Source: Alteromonas aestuariivivens (GTDB lineage: Bacteria; Pseudomonadota; Gammaproteobacteria; Enterobacterales; Alteromonadaceae). From it: a DNA stretch of 64,000 bases. Position numbers and translations under genes: made by a program. Of this stretch, positions 47,633-56,864 are shown piece after piece. The notes under the pieces are model-generated. The model was not told the DNA's origin. It worked only from the letters and a program-made list of their open reading frames with translations, and did no database searches. The stretch is taken from NCBI RefSeq assembly GCF_003367475.1, contig NZ_QRHA01000001.1:558001-622000 (forward strand), in the 5' to 3' direction. Each line of letters opens with the position of its first letter. The stretch's first letter is position 1.

Positions 47633-47638
47633 AAAGAT

Positions 47639-48538
47639 ATGAGTCAGTTTACACATTGGGAAGTCCCCATTCGAGCCCTGGGTAACGCCTGCCTTCTGGG
47701 AGAAAATCCGTATTATCATCGTAGCCATCAGCGCCTCTATTGGGTTGATATTTTTGGAAACAAATTGCACTGGATGGACCTGGCGTCCCAGCGCATTGAA
47801 ACATTGGCTACAGCTGAGCGCCTGTGCTGGGTGGTGGAAACCGAATCTGAACAGTTGCTCGCAGGTTTTCAATCCCGGCTCTGTTTGTTGGATACCCACA
47901 GCAGCGAAAGCAAACCCTGGTGCAGGCTCGCGGACGAACCTGGGCACAACCGCCTCAATGATGCCACTGTCGACCACTACGGAAACCTTTGGTTTGGCTC
48001 AATGGATGACAATGAGGAAAAACCCACTGGAAGTCTGTACTTTCTTGGGCGTGGAAAGTCGCCTGAGATAAAAGATACCGGTTATACAGTCACCAACGGC
48101 CCGGCGCACTGTGCGCGAACCAACCGTCTGTTTCACGCCAGCTCAACCGAGCGGCTGATTTACGTCTTTGACATAACAGAGCAGGGCGATATTACAGGTA
48201 AAAGAGTATTTGCCCGATTTTCCGAAACAATGGGCTACCCCGATGGCCTCACCGTGGATGATCAGGGCGGATTGTGGGTGGCTCAGTGGGGAGGCGGCGG
48301 TATTGTTCGATTTCAGCCTGATGGAACACCGGACCTGCGGATTGCACTTCCCGCGCCCTATGTGACCAATACATCCTTTGTTGCCAGCAGTCCGGGCCGG
48401 TTGTATGTGACAACGTCGACTCTGAAAATGTCGTCATCGGAAAAACAGGCGTTTCCCGATGCCGGAAAATTATTTGAACTTGATATCAGTCAAACCGGGC
48501 TGGGTGGAGTTTATCCCCCACATTTCCGGCTGACGTAA
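47639..48538 (+). CDS. SMP-30 / gluconolactonase family sugar lactonase
   Basis: 299-residue six-blade beta-propeller. Metal-site residues fit the family: Glu in LLGENPYYH, Asn in RLNDATVDHYGNLWFGSMD, Asn in VTNGPAHC, Asp in GYPDGLTVDDQGGLWVAQWGG. No signal peptide, so it acts in the cytoplasm, opening sugar lactones made by a dehydrogenase. An SDR dehydrogenase lies in the same locus at 55.9 kb. It follows the exporter by 6 bases. Confidence 0.86.
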   Translation: MSQFTHWEVPIRALGNACLLGENPYYHRSHQRLYWVDIFGNKLHWMDLASQRIETLATAERLCWVVETESEQLLAGFQSRLCLLDTHSSESKPWCRLADEPGHNRLNDATVDHYGNLWFGSMDDNEEKPTGSLYFLGRGKSPEIKDTGYTVTNGPAHCARTNRLFHASSTERLIYVFDITEQGDITGKRVFARFSETMGYPDGLTVDDQGGLWVAQWGGGGIVRFQPDGTPDLRIALPAPYVTNTSFVASSPGRLYVTTSTLKMSSSEKQAFPDAGKLFELDISQTGLGGVYPPHFRLT

Positions 48539-48558
48539 ACCGAATACGGAGGTATTTA

Positions 48559-50178
48559 ATGAGATTATTGGCAACCATGGTTATTGTCGCTGGGGCTTTG
48601 ACGAGTGCATCGGCGCTGGGCAACAGCGCGGAAACCGACGTGCAAAAAACTTTCAGCAACCCGATTCTTCCTGGTTTCCACCCCGATCCTTCCGTTACTC
48701 GGGTCGGCGATGATTACTATCTGGCTACTTCCAGTTTTGAATGGTTTCCGGCTGTGCCAATTTTTCACAGCAAGGATTTGGTCAATTGGGAACTCATCAA
48801 TTATGCGGTTTCAAAACCGGAATATTTGTCGGCCCTCAATGAGGTTGAAAAAAGCCGCGGTATTTACGCCCCCACATTGCGTTATCACGATGGCTGGTAT
48901 TACATGATCACCACCTGTGTAAAGTGTGGCGACAATTTTTATGTAAAAACCCAGGACCCGGCGGGGGAGTGGAGTGCGCCAGTCTGGATAGAAGGGGATC
49001 GTGGAATCGATCCTTCACTGTTCTGGGATGATGACGGAAAAGTTTATTACACTGGAACCGGGATCCTGGATAAAAGCAAAGCCGACTGGATAAACGCAAA
49101 CGGGATCTGGATCCAGGAAATTGATCTGGAAACCGGCAAGCTGCTCGGCAGCAAAAAGCAGCTTACCTACGGCCATGCTGTGAATGCCCGCTGGACTGAA
49201 GGGCCGCATATCTACAAACGAGATGGCTATTACTACCTGATGGTGGCGGAAGGTGGAACCGGAGAGGACCACGCGGTCACCATTTTCCGCAGCGAATCGG
49301 TAACCGGCCCCTACGTTGCAAATTACAAGAACCCTTTGCTGACTCATCGTCATCTGGGTTCCAACAGTGCCATCCATTCTACGGGCCATGCAGACATGAT
49401 AGAAACCCAGAATGGTGACTGGTATGCGGTAATGCTGGGTAAGCGTCGGTTTGACGGTTTGTCTCCCCTGGCAAGAGAATCGTTTCTGACTCCGGTCAGC
49501 TGGGAAGATGGCTGGCCGGTGTTTAATCCAGGGGTAGGTTTACTGCAACTGGAAGAAGTTCGTCCTAATCTGCCTTGGACTCCGCTTGATACCAAGTCAG
49601 CCAGAGATGACTTTGACCAGGCTGGTTTGCGCAAAGAGTACAATCGATTACGCGCGCAGTCGCAGGATTGGGCTGAGGCGAATAACGGTATGTTGAGCAT
49701 CACCCTGAAACCCGATCAGCTGGGGCAGGAATTTCAGCAGCCAGCAATGCTGGTGAGACGGATCCAGCATCCCCAGTATACGGCTTCGCTGAAGATGAAA
49801 TTCAGCTCTGAAAACGCAAATGAGGAAGCGGGGCTGGTGATTTACCGCGATTACCAGCATTACTACAGCGTGGCAAAAAAGGCCAATTCGTTGGAGTTGA
49901 CCGCCGTAAATGATGGCGAGGTAAACGTTCTGGCCAGCATTCCCTACAAACCGGCTGATGCGGTGATTAAGGTCGAAGACACCGGCAATGCATTGACTTT
50001 TTATGTGGGAGAATCTGAATCTGCACTAAAAGTAATGGCTGAAAATGTTGACGCCAGTTATACCAGCGATGACAGCGCTGGTGGTTTCAACGGCCCGATG
50101 GTTGGTATGTACGCCAGTGCTAACGGTGTGACGTCTTCGAGTCATGCGGAATTCGACTGGTTTGAATATCAGCCCTGA
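48559..50178 (+). CDS. Exported GH43 family glycosidase (beta-xylosidase/arabinofuranosidase type)
   Basis: 539 residues with signal peptide (cleavage near residue 21). Five-blade GH43 propeller: catalytic base D43 in PGFHPDPSV, pKa modulator D151 in GIDPSLFWDDDG, acid E214 in WTEGPHIYKRDGYYYL. Residues about 350-539 are a concanavalin-like C-terminal domain of the beta-xylosidase kind (VIYRDYQHYYSVAKK). ACGGAGG precedes the ATG. It releases terminal xylose- or arabinose-type sugars; exact specificity is unknown. Confidence 0.9.
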   Translation: MRLLATMVIVAGALTSASALGNSAETDVQKTFSNPILPGFHPDPSVTRVGDDYYLATSSFEWFPAVPIFHSKDLVNWELINYAVSKPEYLSALNEVEKSRGIYAPTLRYHDGWYYMITTCVKCGDNFYVKTQDPAGEWSAPVWIEGDRGIDPSLFWDDDGKVYYTGTGILDKSKADWINANGIWIQEIDLETGKLLGSKKQLTYGHAVNARWTEGPHIYKRDGYYYLMVAEGGTGEDHAVTIFRSESVTGPYVANYKNPLLTHRHLGSNSAIHSTGHADMIETQNGDWYAVMLGKRRFDGLSPLARESFLTPVSWEDGWPVFNPGVGLLQLEEVRPNLPWTPLDTKSARDDFDQAGLRKEYNRLRAQSQDWAEANNGMLSITLKPDQLGQEFQQPAMLVRRIQHPQYTASLKMKFSSENANEEAGLVIYRDYQHYYSVAKKANSLELTAVNDGEVNVLASIPYKPADAVIKVEDTGNALTFYVGESESALKVMAENVDASYTSDDSAGGFNGPMVGMYASANGVTSSSHAEFDWFEYQP

Positions 50179-50198
50179 TTTGACAGGCCGTCGACTGG

Positions 50199-50223
50199 TT
50201 AAGCCGCACAGAGTGCGGCTTAA
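50199..50223 (+). terminator. Hairpin after the GH43 gene
   Basis: TTAAGCCGCA / TGCGGCTTAA, a perfect 10-bp stem with a five-base loop, 21 bases after the stop. Only a weak T-tract follows. Confidence 0.6.
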
Positions 50224-50243
50224 TTGTCATCAAGGAGTGAAAC

Positions 50244-50327
50244 ATGAAAAGTATGCGTTATGTATTGTTTCAAGGTGTGGTGTTTGTACTGATGTTACTG
50301 TTAATGTCGGGCCTAGGCCGGAGCTAA
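50244..50327 (+). CDS. 27-residue hydrophobic peptide or lost signal peptide
   Basis: ATG 50244 has AAGGAG six bases upstream. The product MKSMRYVLFQGVVFVLMLLL plus MSGLGRS is a single hydrophobic helix with a basic start. It may be a small membrane peptide or the 5' remnant of an exported protein. It sits right after the GH43 terminator-like hairpin. Confidence 0.4.
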   Translation: MKSMRYVLFQGVVFVLMLLLMSGLGRS

Positions 50328-50367
50328 ATGTGTCTGGCCGTTGCCTGTCGAGCCAGGGAAACTGACT

Positions 50368-51636
50368 TCAGACTCTGAGGTCAAGGGTGTCCCGGGGCGA
50401 GAGAAACAACACCGGGACTCCGGGTTTTACCATCTTGTCGGTGTAATTAACCCAGTCAATTCTGGCTCCCTGATCGTCATACAGCTTGATCACATCCCCG
50501 TTGTTGCCCAACTGGATCTTGCCCAGTTGCTTAATAACAACCGATTCGCCGGGGGCCAGGGTAACATTGCCAACCGCAACAGGATGGTCCTGGTTGTCTG
50601 TAAGTGTCCAGTTGGTAAGGTCCACATCCTCGGCTCCGAGGTTGATTAGCGCTATCCATTCGTTGCCCCTGTCTTTACCCCTGGGGTTTACCAGTGCGGC
50701 GCTGATGAAAATATCCACAACATCGTCCTTAATGGTTTGCCTGGCGGAAATCTCGTTTTGTATGTCTGAAGGTTTGGCAACCTCAATCATTTCCGGAACC
50801 AGCACCGGTTCACCGTTTACGGTTCTTTCCGATGTGGTGTTGGTTGGCCTGGTGCAATGTTTCATGGGGTTTGCGTGGTATACCTCAGGTTCAAACTGCA
50901 GGCCTGTCAGCTCCTCAATTTGTGCCACTGTGGTTTGGTAAACCTGGTTGTTGTATTTTTTTCGGCCAGATTTGTCGGCCAGTGCTTTTTCATCCTGATA
51001 AATGATAAAAGCCCGAACTTCCAGTTTGTCCTGCTTGTTGACAAAGCAGACGATTTTGAAGAAGCCCGCAGGTACCAGTGCCAGAGGCTGACCACTGGGG
51101 TGTACGGAACGATCGTAGTCAGCATAGAAAGGGCCTGAATAGGAGGTGATTTTACCGTCTTTGTCGAGCTCCAGTGCGTAAACCCAGTCTTCCAGGCCAA
51201 GCCACTCGTCCTGGTTCAGGTTTGCGTGTTGCAGGCAGGCATTGGTGTAGTAAAAGGTTTCGTTGGACGCTCGTTGGGCTTCCGGGGTATTAGCCCCCCA
51301 GGCTGCCGAGGTTCGTCTGGCCATATGGCCGCGATCCCAGTCGTTATTGCGGTAATAGGCATTGTCGAGCTGAAACTCTGGCGCGATCCTTGGGTCAATG
51401 CGCCATCGGTCCGTTCTGTTGGTTTTTTTCAGCAGATTCTGGTCGATGTTGAGGGCTACAAATACCGGTGAGCGGCGCTCTTCGGCACCGTTCATTGCCA
51501 GTGAATAGTGGACGTAATCAGCGATGATGGCACCGGTAAGATCGAGGTCCTCAACAATGTCAGCTTGAAGATGCGGGGCAAAGGAAGGCAGTGGCAGGTT
51601 AAATCCGTCAAGAAAATTCGGGTCGTAAGCGTTCAT
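50368..51636 (-). CDS. DNA/RNA non-specific endonuclease with C-terminal lamin-tail domain
   Basis: 422 residues from ATG 51636. The beta-beta-alpha-Me nuclease active site is NDWDRGHMARR (D101-M105, with His 104 as general base), supported by ASNETFYYTNACLQHANLNQ. Residues about 310-415 form a lamin-tail-like domain (NEWIALINLGAEDVDLTNWTL, LAPGESVVIKQLG). MNAYDPNFLDG is not a signal peptide, so the route outside, if any, is unclear. Convergent to the GH43 operon; not obviously part of glycan use. Confidence 0.84.
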   Translation of the reverse strand: MNAYDPNFLDGFNLPLPSFAPHLQADIVEDLDLTGAIIADYVHYSLAMNGAEERRSPVFVALNIDQNLLKKTNRTDRWRIDPRIAPEFQLDNAYYRNNDWDRGHMARRTSAAWGANTPEAQRASNETFYYTNACLQHANLNQDEWLGLEDWVYALELDKDGKITSYSGPFYADYDRSVHPSGQPLALVPAGFFKIVCFVNKQDKLEVRAFIIYQDEKALADKSGRKKYNNQVYQTTVAQIEELTGLQFEPEVYHANPMKHCTRPTNTTSERTVNGEPVLVPEMIEVAKPSDIQNEISARQTIKDDVVDIFISAALVNPRGKDRGNEWIALINLGAEDVDLTNWTLTDNQDHPVAVGNVTLAPGESVVIKQLGKIQLGNNGDVIKLYDDQGARIDWVNYTDKMVKPGVPVLFLSPRDTLDLRV

Positions 51637-51756
51637 GGGGCAGGTGCCTTGAGTATCCGGGAGAACACAGCAAAAAGAATAGCGCGTTTCCCGGATAGTG
51701 TTATGACACTGCAATGAATCTCACGGAGGTTCAGTAAAAAGTCACTTAACCGTGGC

Positions 51757-53226
51757 TTAGTCGGTTTTGCCTGAATCCTCTCCTTTTGTCAGGCCGGTGG
51801 GCTTCAGGCCGCTGTAACGCTGTTCGCCGCCAAACAGGCTTTGGCCCTCTTCATTCTGCCGGTTGACCTGGGGTAACCAAGCGCGAAATTCATCCATTTG
51901 GGGCCGCTGTTCAGCACTGCCTGCCAGGTTATGCCACTCGTACGGGTCTGAGCTGTGATCATAAAATTCTTCCCCACCTTTGTCGTAACGAATATAGCGA
52001 TAAGGGCCATAGCGCACAGCATGGTTGTTGTAACCCTGTGTGGTGATGGCTGGTATGCGCCATTCTTTGTCTGGTGTCTTCATCAAATCCACAATACTGT
52101 GCCCTTCAACAAAGTCTGGAGCTGCCTTGCCGGTGAGTTCTGACAGGGTTGGCCAAAGGCTCTGCAGATCCACTGCGGTCTGCGTGGATGAATTGGCCTG
52201 GGTTACACCCGGCACATACCAAATGTAGGGAGTACGGGTGGATTCTTCCCACAGGGCGAATTTGCGCCAGCGGTGTTTCTCACCCAGATGCCAGCCATGG
52301 TCGCCCCAAAGCACCACAATGGTGTTGTCTTTGTTTGGGCCATTGAACAGTGCATCCAGAATTCGCCCAACCTGCACATCCGCGTAGGTGATGGCAGCCA
52401 GATATCCGCGAATGGCCTGCTTCCAGCCATCCTGCTCCAACACCATGTCGTGCTCGCTCGCATTGCTGGGCGGATAAGGCAGGTCATCCAGGTCGTCCTC
52501 AAGATAAGGAGGCAACTCAATAGATTCGAGCGGGTACATGTCAAAATATTTTTTGGGTACATGCCAGGGCAGGTGCGGGCGAAAAATACCGGCGGCGATA
52601 AAAAACGGTTTGTCGTGCTCAAGTCCAACTTGCTCTGCAGCCCAACGGGCGACATGGTAATCCCACACAGCATCGTCGCCTTCATTGACTTCCGCAATGC
52701 TCATCTCGCCGACGGTATAGCGTTTGGTGCGGCTCTGGTTTGCCAGTTGTGCATCTGCGAGATCCTGTCCTTCTAACTGGTAGGGGTGCTTGATTTGGCT
52801 GCGGGTAAAGTAGTTGTCCCACTCCTGCGGGCGGATCACCTTGTCATTGTGGAAAATTTTGCCACCGCCAAGTACGGTATAGCCCTGTTGTTTGAAAAAC
52901 GCTGGCAAAGAACGATTAGGCCCGATAATGGAGCGCCAGTCCCGGCCATTTTCATACACCCCGGTAGTGCTCGGGCGCATGCCGCTCATCATGGCCGTTC
53001 GGGTGGCATTACAAATGGCAGATGGCGCATAGGCTCGGTGAAAGCTCATGCCACGTTCAGCCAGCTTGTCAATATTGGGCGTTCTGACCTGATTATTGCG
53101 CCCCAGGTGACCTACCCAGTGGTTCAGATCATCGACTGATATCATCAGGATGTTGGGCGGAGGTGGGTTGGCGAGGGCCGACAAGGTAAGCAGTGTGCCT
53201 GCAATCAGTAACATCAATGTTTTCAT
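51757..53226 (-). CDS. Exported type I sulfatase (S1, second copy)
   Basis: 489 residues with signal peptide MKTLMLLIAGTLLTLSALA. Metal residues D32 and D33 (ISVDDLNHW). The formylglycine site is C72 in SAICNATRTAM, a CxAxR form rather than CxPxR; this is a known variant. Later motifs GGGKIFHND, FRPHLPWHVP, WGDHGWHLGEKHRWRKFALWE. A family distinct from the 45.2 kb enzyme, so different sulfate positions may be targeted. Divergent from the DUF5060 gene. Confidence 0.88.
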   Translation of the reverse strand: MKTLMLLIAGTLLTLSALANPPPPNILMISVDDLNHWVGHLGRNNQVRTPNIDKLAERGMSFHRAYAPSAICNATRTAMMSGMRPSTTGVYENGRDWRSIIGPNRSLPAFFKQQGYTVLGGGKIFHNDKVIRPQEWDNYFTRSQIKHPYQLEGQDLADAQLANQSRTKRYTVGEMSIAEVNEGDDAVWDYHVARWAAEQVGLEHDKPFFIAAGIFRPHLPWHVPKKYFDMYPLESIELPPYLEDDLDDLPYPPSNASEHDMVLEQDGWKQAIRGYLAAITYADVQVGRILDALFNGPNKDNTIVVLWGDHGWHLGEKHRWRKFALWEESTRTPYIWYVPGVTQANSSTQTAVDLQSLWPTLSELTGKAAPDFVEGHSIVDLMKTPDKEWRIPAITTQGYNNHAVRYGPYRYIRYDKGGEEFYDHSSDPYEWHNLAGSAEQRPQMDEFRAWLPQVNRQNEEGQSLFGGEQRYSGLKPTGLTKGEDSGKTD

Positions 53227-53328
53227 GTCAGATTCCTGTGGTTATTAATGACTGCCTTGGTGCCACGGGTGAATATTGGATTCCCCATACCTGTCATCAT
53301 AATTGGTGCTGATTGTAAAATAAAAATA

Positions 53329-53339
53329 TTGTATTACAA
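53329..53339 (+). promoter_or_regulatory. Candidate operator 3 (TTGTATTACAA), perfect palindrome
   Basis: Perfect odd palindrome TTGTA-T-TACAA in the region between the divergent sulfatase (53226, minus) and DUF5060 gene (53394, plus). The core TGTATTACA resembles FadR/GntR-type operators (t.GTa.tAC.a). It could control both genes. Confidence 0.5.
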
Positions 53340-53393
53340 AATGAAATTTGAAAAACTGGTTACCCATTTGTTAATTCATTGAGAGTTGCCCTG

Positions 53394-55781
53394 ATGACCA
53401 AGCTGATTGTCAGTCTGATTTTTTGCAGTTCAATTTTTACTGCGGCAAAGGCTGCAGTTCCTGATAGCGGGGACTTCACCGTACAAGCAACTGATTTAAT
53501 GGTTCAGGGCAGTGGTTTTCATACTATGGACCAGGGGCGAATCGGCGTAGCTCCGGATCAGCGGCACCATGCTGCTATCGAGTCTGTGGTTCCGGCCGGA
53601 AATGGTCGGTTTGACATATATTTGCATACGGTGGGAGAGCCGAGCGGGCAGAGCTATTTTACCCTCAAAATTGCTGACCGGTTGGTTGGGCAATTTACGG
53701 TTCCTGTGGCAGTCGAAACCACCCAGGTAGGTGACCGGTTTGTGGCTCATTTCCGTTCGGTAGAAATTAATGAGGGTGAGCGCTTCACGCTGCGAGCTGA
53801 AAATGACACGCTCGATGGCGAGCGATTCAGCCGTGCTCTGTGGGACAAGCTGCGTTTTGTACCCTTGGACAAGGACCCGGGCAAAGAGAGCGTAAGCTAC
53901 CAGACTATACGTACCCAACAGGAAATCGAAGCAGGCCCGCAATTGCAGCTGCCCAGAATGGACGATGGAAACGGCGAAGTGACCATCAGCGGCGAATTGA
54001 AGCAGTGGCACCCGGTCACGCTTAACCTGAGTGGCCCGTTTGCCCACGAAATGGACCTGACACCAAACCCGTTTCTGGATTACCGGATGTCAGTAACCTT
54101 CAGCCATGAGTCTGGAGTTCCGAGCTACACGGTACCCGGCTACTTTGCCGCTGATGGCAACGCTGCTGAGAGTTCAGCTCAATCCGGTACTTTGTGGCGG
54201 GCTCATTTGTCCCCTGACAAAGCCGGGCGCTGGTTCTACAGGGTTTCCTTTGTGCGGGGAGAAAACGCTGCAATAGAGCCATCAGTTGGGGATTATGTAG
54301 TGCCGTATCAGGGCCAGAGCGGTATTTTTGTAGTTGAACCGACTGATAAACAGGGGCGGGATTTTCGGGCCAAGGGACGTCTGGAATATGTTGGCGCTCG
54401 CTACCTTCGCCACGCTGGAAGCGGTGAGTATTTTATCAAAGCTGGTACCGATGCACCCGAGACACTGCTGGCCTACGAAGATTTTGACAACAGCCTGGGT
54501 ATGAAGCCCAATCTGCCGCTGAAAACCTGGCAGCCACATGCCAAGGATGCCAAAGCCGATGATCTGCGCTGGCAGGGTGACAAAGGCAAGAACCTTTTAG
54601 GGGCGCTCAATTATCTGGCTGACAAAGGGCTTAATGCCTTGTCGTTCCTGACGTATAACGCGGCAGGGGATGGCGACAACGTGTGGCCGTATGTTGAACG
54701 CAACGGCAAGTTGCACTTTGATGTATCCAAGCTGGACCAGTGGAACATGGTATTCACTCATGCCCAGCAACGTGGCCTGTTCCTGCACTTCAAACTGCAG
54801 GAAAACGAAAGTGATGATCATCGTCATGGGGCGGCCAAAAAACCGCGAATCATTCCTGAAGCCCTTGATGCAGGCAAACTGGGTATTGAGCGTAAGCTGT
54901 ATTTACGTGAACTGGTGGCCCGTTTTGGCCATCATCTGGCGCTGAACTGGAATCTGGGTGAGGAGAATACCCAAAGCTATCAAGAGCAGCGTGATATGGC
55001 AGCTTATCTTAAAGAGCTGGACCCGTACGACCATCTAATCGTGATCCACTCATTCCCTTCCCAGCAGGAATCGGTTTACCTTCAGTTGCTTGGAGCCCAG
55101 TCGGTTCTGACCGGTGCTTCCCTGCAAAATCATTGGCGTTCGGCACACCGTCAGACCTTACGCTGGGTGGATGCATCTGAAGCAGCAGGGAAGCCGTGGG
55201 TAGTGGCAAACGATGAGCAAAACCCGGCCGGAGCAGGAGTCCCACCGGACCCGGGCTATCAGGGCTTTGACGGTTGGGTTAAGGAAGGTGACAGCCAGTA
55301 CAACCTGCATGACATTCGCAAGATGACGTTGTGGGGCAACCTGATGGCAGGTGGAGCCGGGGTAGAGTATTATTTTGGTTATCGGTTACCTGAGAACGAT
55401 TTGCTGGCAGAGGATTTTCGCAGTCGTGACCGCTCCTGGGACTACGCGGCAACGGCCATCGGATTTTTTCAACGGCATCAGATCCCACTGCAGCGGATGC
55501 GTAATCTTGACGCACGTGCGGCGGTGAACCATCCCGACAAAATTGCTTGGGCAATGGGTGCTGAAAACGAGATGTACCTGGTGTATTTGCCTCAGGGAGG
55601 CCAGGCTACTCTGGATTTAAGCGTCGATTCTGGCACCTTTCAGGTACAGTGGTTCGACCCTCGAAACGGCGGTGTCCTGCGCCAAAGTAATGTTAAGCGC
55701 GTGTCAGGCGGCGAGCGTGTTTCATTGGGAAAACCACCGGAAAACGCAGACGAAGACTGGCTGATTCTGTTGTCCCGTTAA
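53394..55781 (+). CDS. Exported DUF5060-type glycoside hydrolase-like protein
   Basis: 795 residues from ATG 53394 (MTKLIVSLIFCSSIFTAAKA as signal). An N-terminal beta-rich domain (about 25-180) is followed by a DUF5060-like beta-sandwich (about 188-290), then a TIM-barrel catalytic domain (about 330-690). Candidate acid/base and nucleophile are E523 or E524 in NWNLGEENTQ and E608 in VVANDEQNP. The end has a small beta domain (WFDPRNGG). No characterised activity is assigned to this set of sequences by eye. Confidence 0.78.
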   Translation: MTKLIVSLIFCSSIFTAAKAAVPDSGDFTVQATDLMVQGSGFHTMDQGRIGVAPDQRHHAAIESVVPAGNGRFDIYLHTVGEPSGQSYFTLKIADRLVGQFTVPVAVETTQVGDRFVAHFRSVEINEGERFTLRAENDTLDGERFSRALWDKLRFVPLDKDPGKESVSYQTIRTQQEIEAGPQLQLPRMDDGNGEVTISGELKQWHPVTLNLSGPFAHEMDLTPNPFLDYRMSVTFSHESGVPSYTVPGYFAADGNAAESSAQSGTLWRAHLSPDKAGRWFYRVSFVRGENAAIEPSVGDYVVPYQGQSGIFVVEPTDKQGRDFRAKGRLEYVGARYLRHAGSGEYFIKAGTDAPETLLAYEDFDNSLGMKPNLPLKTWQPHAKDAKADDLRWQGDKGKNLLGALNYLADKGLNALSFLTYNAAGDGDNVWPYVERNGKLHFDVSKLDQWNMVFTHAQQRGLFLHFKLQENESDDHRHGAAKKPRIIPEALDAGKLGIERKLYLRELVARFGHHLALNWNLGEENTQSYQEQRDMAAYLKELDPYDHLIVIHSFPSQQESVYLQLLGAQSVLTGASLQNHWRSAHRQTLRWVDASEAAGKPWVVANDEQNPAGAGVPPDPGYQGFDGWVKEGDSQYNLHDIRKMTLWGNLMAGGAGVEYYFGYRLPENDLLAEDFRSRDRSWDYAATAIGFFQRHQIPLQRMRNLDARAAVNHPDKIAWAMGAENEMYLVYLPQGGQATLDLSVDSGTFQVQWFDPRNGGVLRQSNVKRVSGGERVSLGKPPENADEDWLILLSR

Positions 55782-55815
55782 CATGGAGACACCCTTAATT
55801 TCAAGTCGATTTAGT

Positions 55816-55836
55816 TAATGACATTTAAAGTCATTA
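55816..55836 (+). promoter_or_regulatory. Inverted repeat upstream of the SDR gene
   Basis: TAATGAC-ATTTAAA-GTCATTA, a 7-bp inverted repeat with 7-base spacer, 45 bases before the SDR start. It is different in sequence from the TTRTAWTACAW sites, so a separate regulator may bind. Confidence 0.4.
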
Positions 55837-55880
55837 CGTTAATATGATGTGCAAAGTTATGTAGTTTGTTAAAAATCGTA

Positions 55881-56657
55881 ATGAATCTGACCAATAGATA
55901 CCCTAGCCTGGAAGGCAAAGTTGTGCTTGTTACTGGTGGTGCGTCGGGTATTGGCGCCAACCTGGTTGAAGCCTTTTTCAGCCAGGGGGCAAACGTAGCT
56001 TTTCTGGATCGAAAAAATGATGACGGCGAGGCGTTGCACGCCCGTTTGACCACACGCTATGGCAGCCACAGCAAGTTGGCTTTTTTCCCTTGTGATTTGG
56101 TGGATGTCGCTGCTTTGCAATCAACCATTCAACAGGTCATTGCCGAATTGGGGCCTGTCAATGTGCTTCTCAACAATGCCGCCCACGATGAACGTCACGA
56201 TTTTCGTGAGGTAACCGTTGAGTACTGGGATGAGCGTGTGGCGTTGAACTTGCGCCATTACTTTTTTGCTGCGCAGGCAGTCTATTCTGGCATGCGGGAA
56301 GCCGGTGGCGGGTCCATCATCAACTTTGGTTCAATCAGTTGGTACGCCCGATATGGTGGAATGCCCGGTTATACCAGCTCAAAAGCCGCGGTAGAGGGTT
56401 TAACCCGAGGGCTTGCCCGGGACATGGGGCACGATGGTATTCGTGTCAACACTTTGATCCCGGGGTGGGTAATGACCCAGCGGCAAATTGAAACAAACCT
56501 GGCAGACCAATCTACCCGCGAAAGCATTCTGGCAGAGCAGTGTTTGCATGAGTTTGTAAAACCAGAAAACGTTACTGCAATGGCACTGTTTCTGGCCTCC
56601 GACGACAGCCGCATGTGCACGGCACAGAACTTTATTGTCGACGGTGGAATGATTTAA
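55881..56657 (+). CDS. SDR-family sugar dehydrogenase
   Basis: 258-residue NAD(P)-dependent short-chain dehydrogenase. Cofactor motif TGGASGIGANL, acidic residue in AFLDRKN (NAD preference), NNAAHDE, and catalytic Ser in FGSISWYARYGGMPGYTSSKAA, with YxxxK at YTSSK. It is a cytoplasmic enzyme; with the SMP-30 lactonase it could oxidise L-fucose, L-arabinose, galactose or a similar sugar. Located between two exported glycosidase genes. Confidence 0.88.
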   Translation: MNLTNRYPSLEGKVVLVTGGASGIGANLVEAFFSQGANVAFLDRKNDDGEALHARLTTRYGSHSKLAFFPCDLVDVAALQSTIQQVIAELGPVNVLLNNAAHDERHDFREVTVEYWDERVALNLRHYFFAAQAVYSGMREAGGGSIINFGSISWYARYGGMPGYTSSKAAVEGLTRGLARDMGHDGIRVNTLIPGWVMTQRQIETNLADQSTRESILAEQCLHEFVKPENVTAMALFLASDDSRMCTAQNFIVDGGMI

Positions 56658-56707
56658 TCCGCCAGTCATCACACTGTTCTTAAACTCCATAATCCTTTGT
56701 ACGCATG

Positions 56708-56734
56708 TTGCGCTGTCAGCCACTGGCAGCGCAA
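56708..56734 (+). terminator. Possible hairpin after the SDR gene
   Basis: TTGCGCTGTCAG-CCA-CTGGCAGCGCAA forms a 12-bp stem with one wobble pair. No T-run follows, so it is only terminator-like. Confidence 0.4.
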
Positions 56735-56864
56735 CTTCGACCAGCCTTGGTTTTGGCCTAAAACCTGCCGGGCTCTGAGCCGGGCCCACTCCCCGTTTAA
56801 TACACTTTACTGATTTTCCACGAAACCTGAGTGCACACTTGTTACTTTATTGTTATCGAATTAA

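Noticed and set aside
45222..53226. Transposon or phage origin of the sulfatase locus
   Set aside because: No transposase, integrase, terminal repeats or tRNA target was found.
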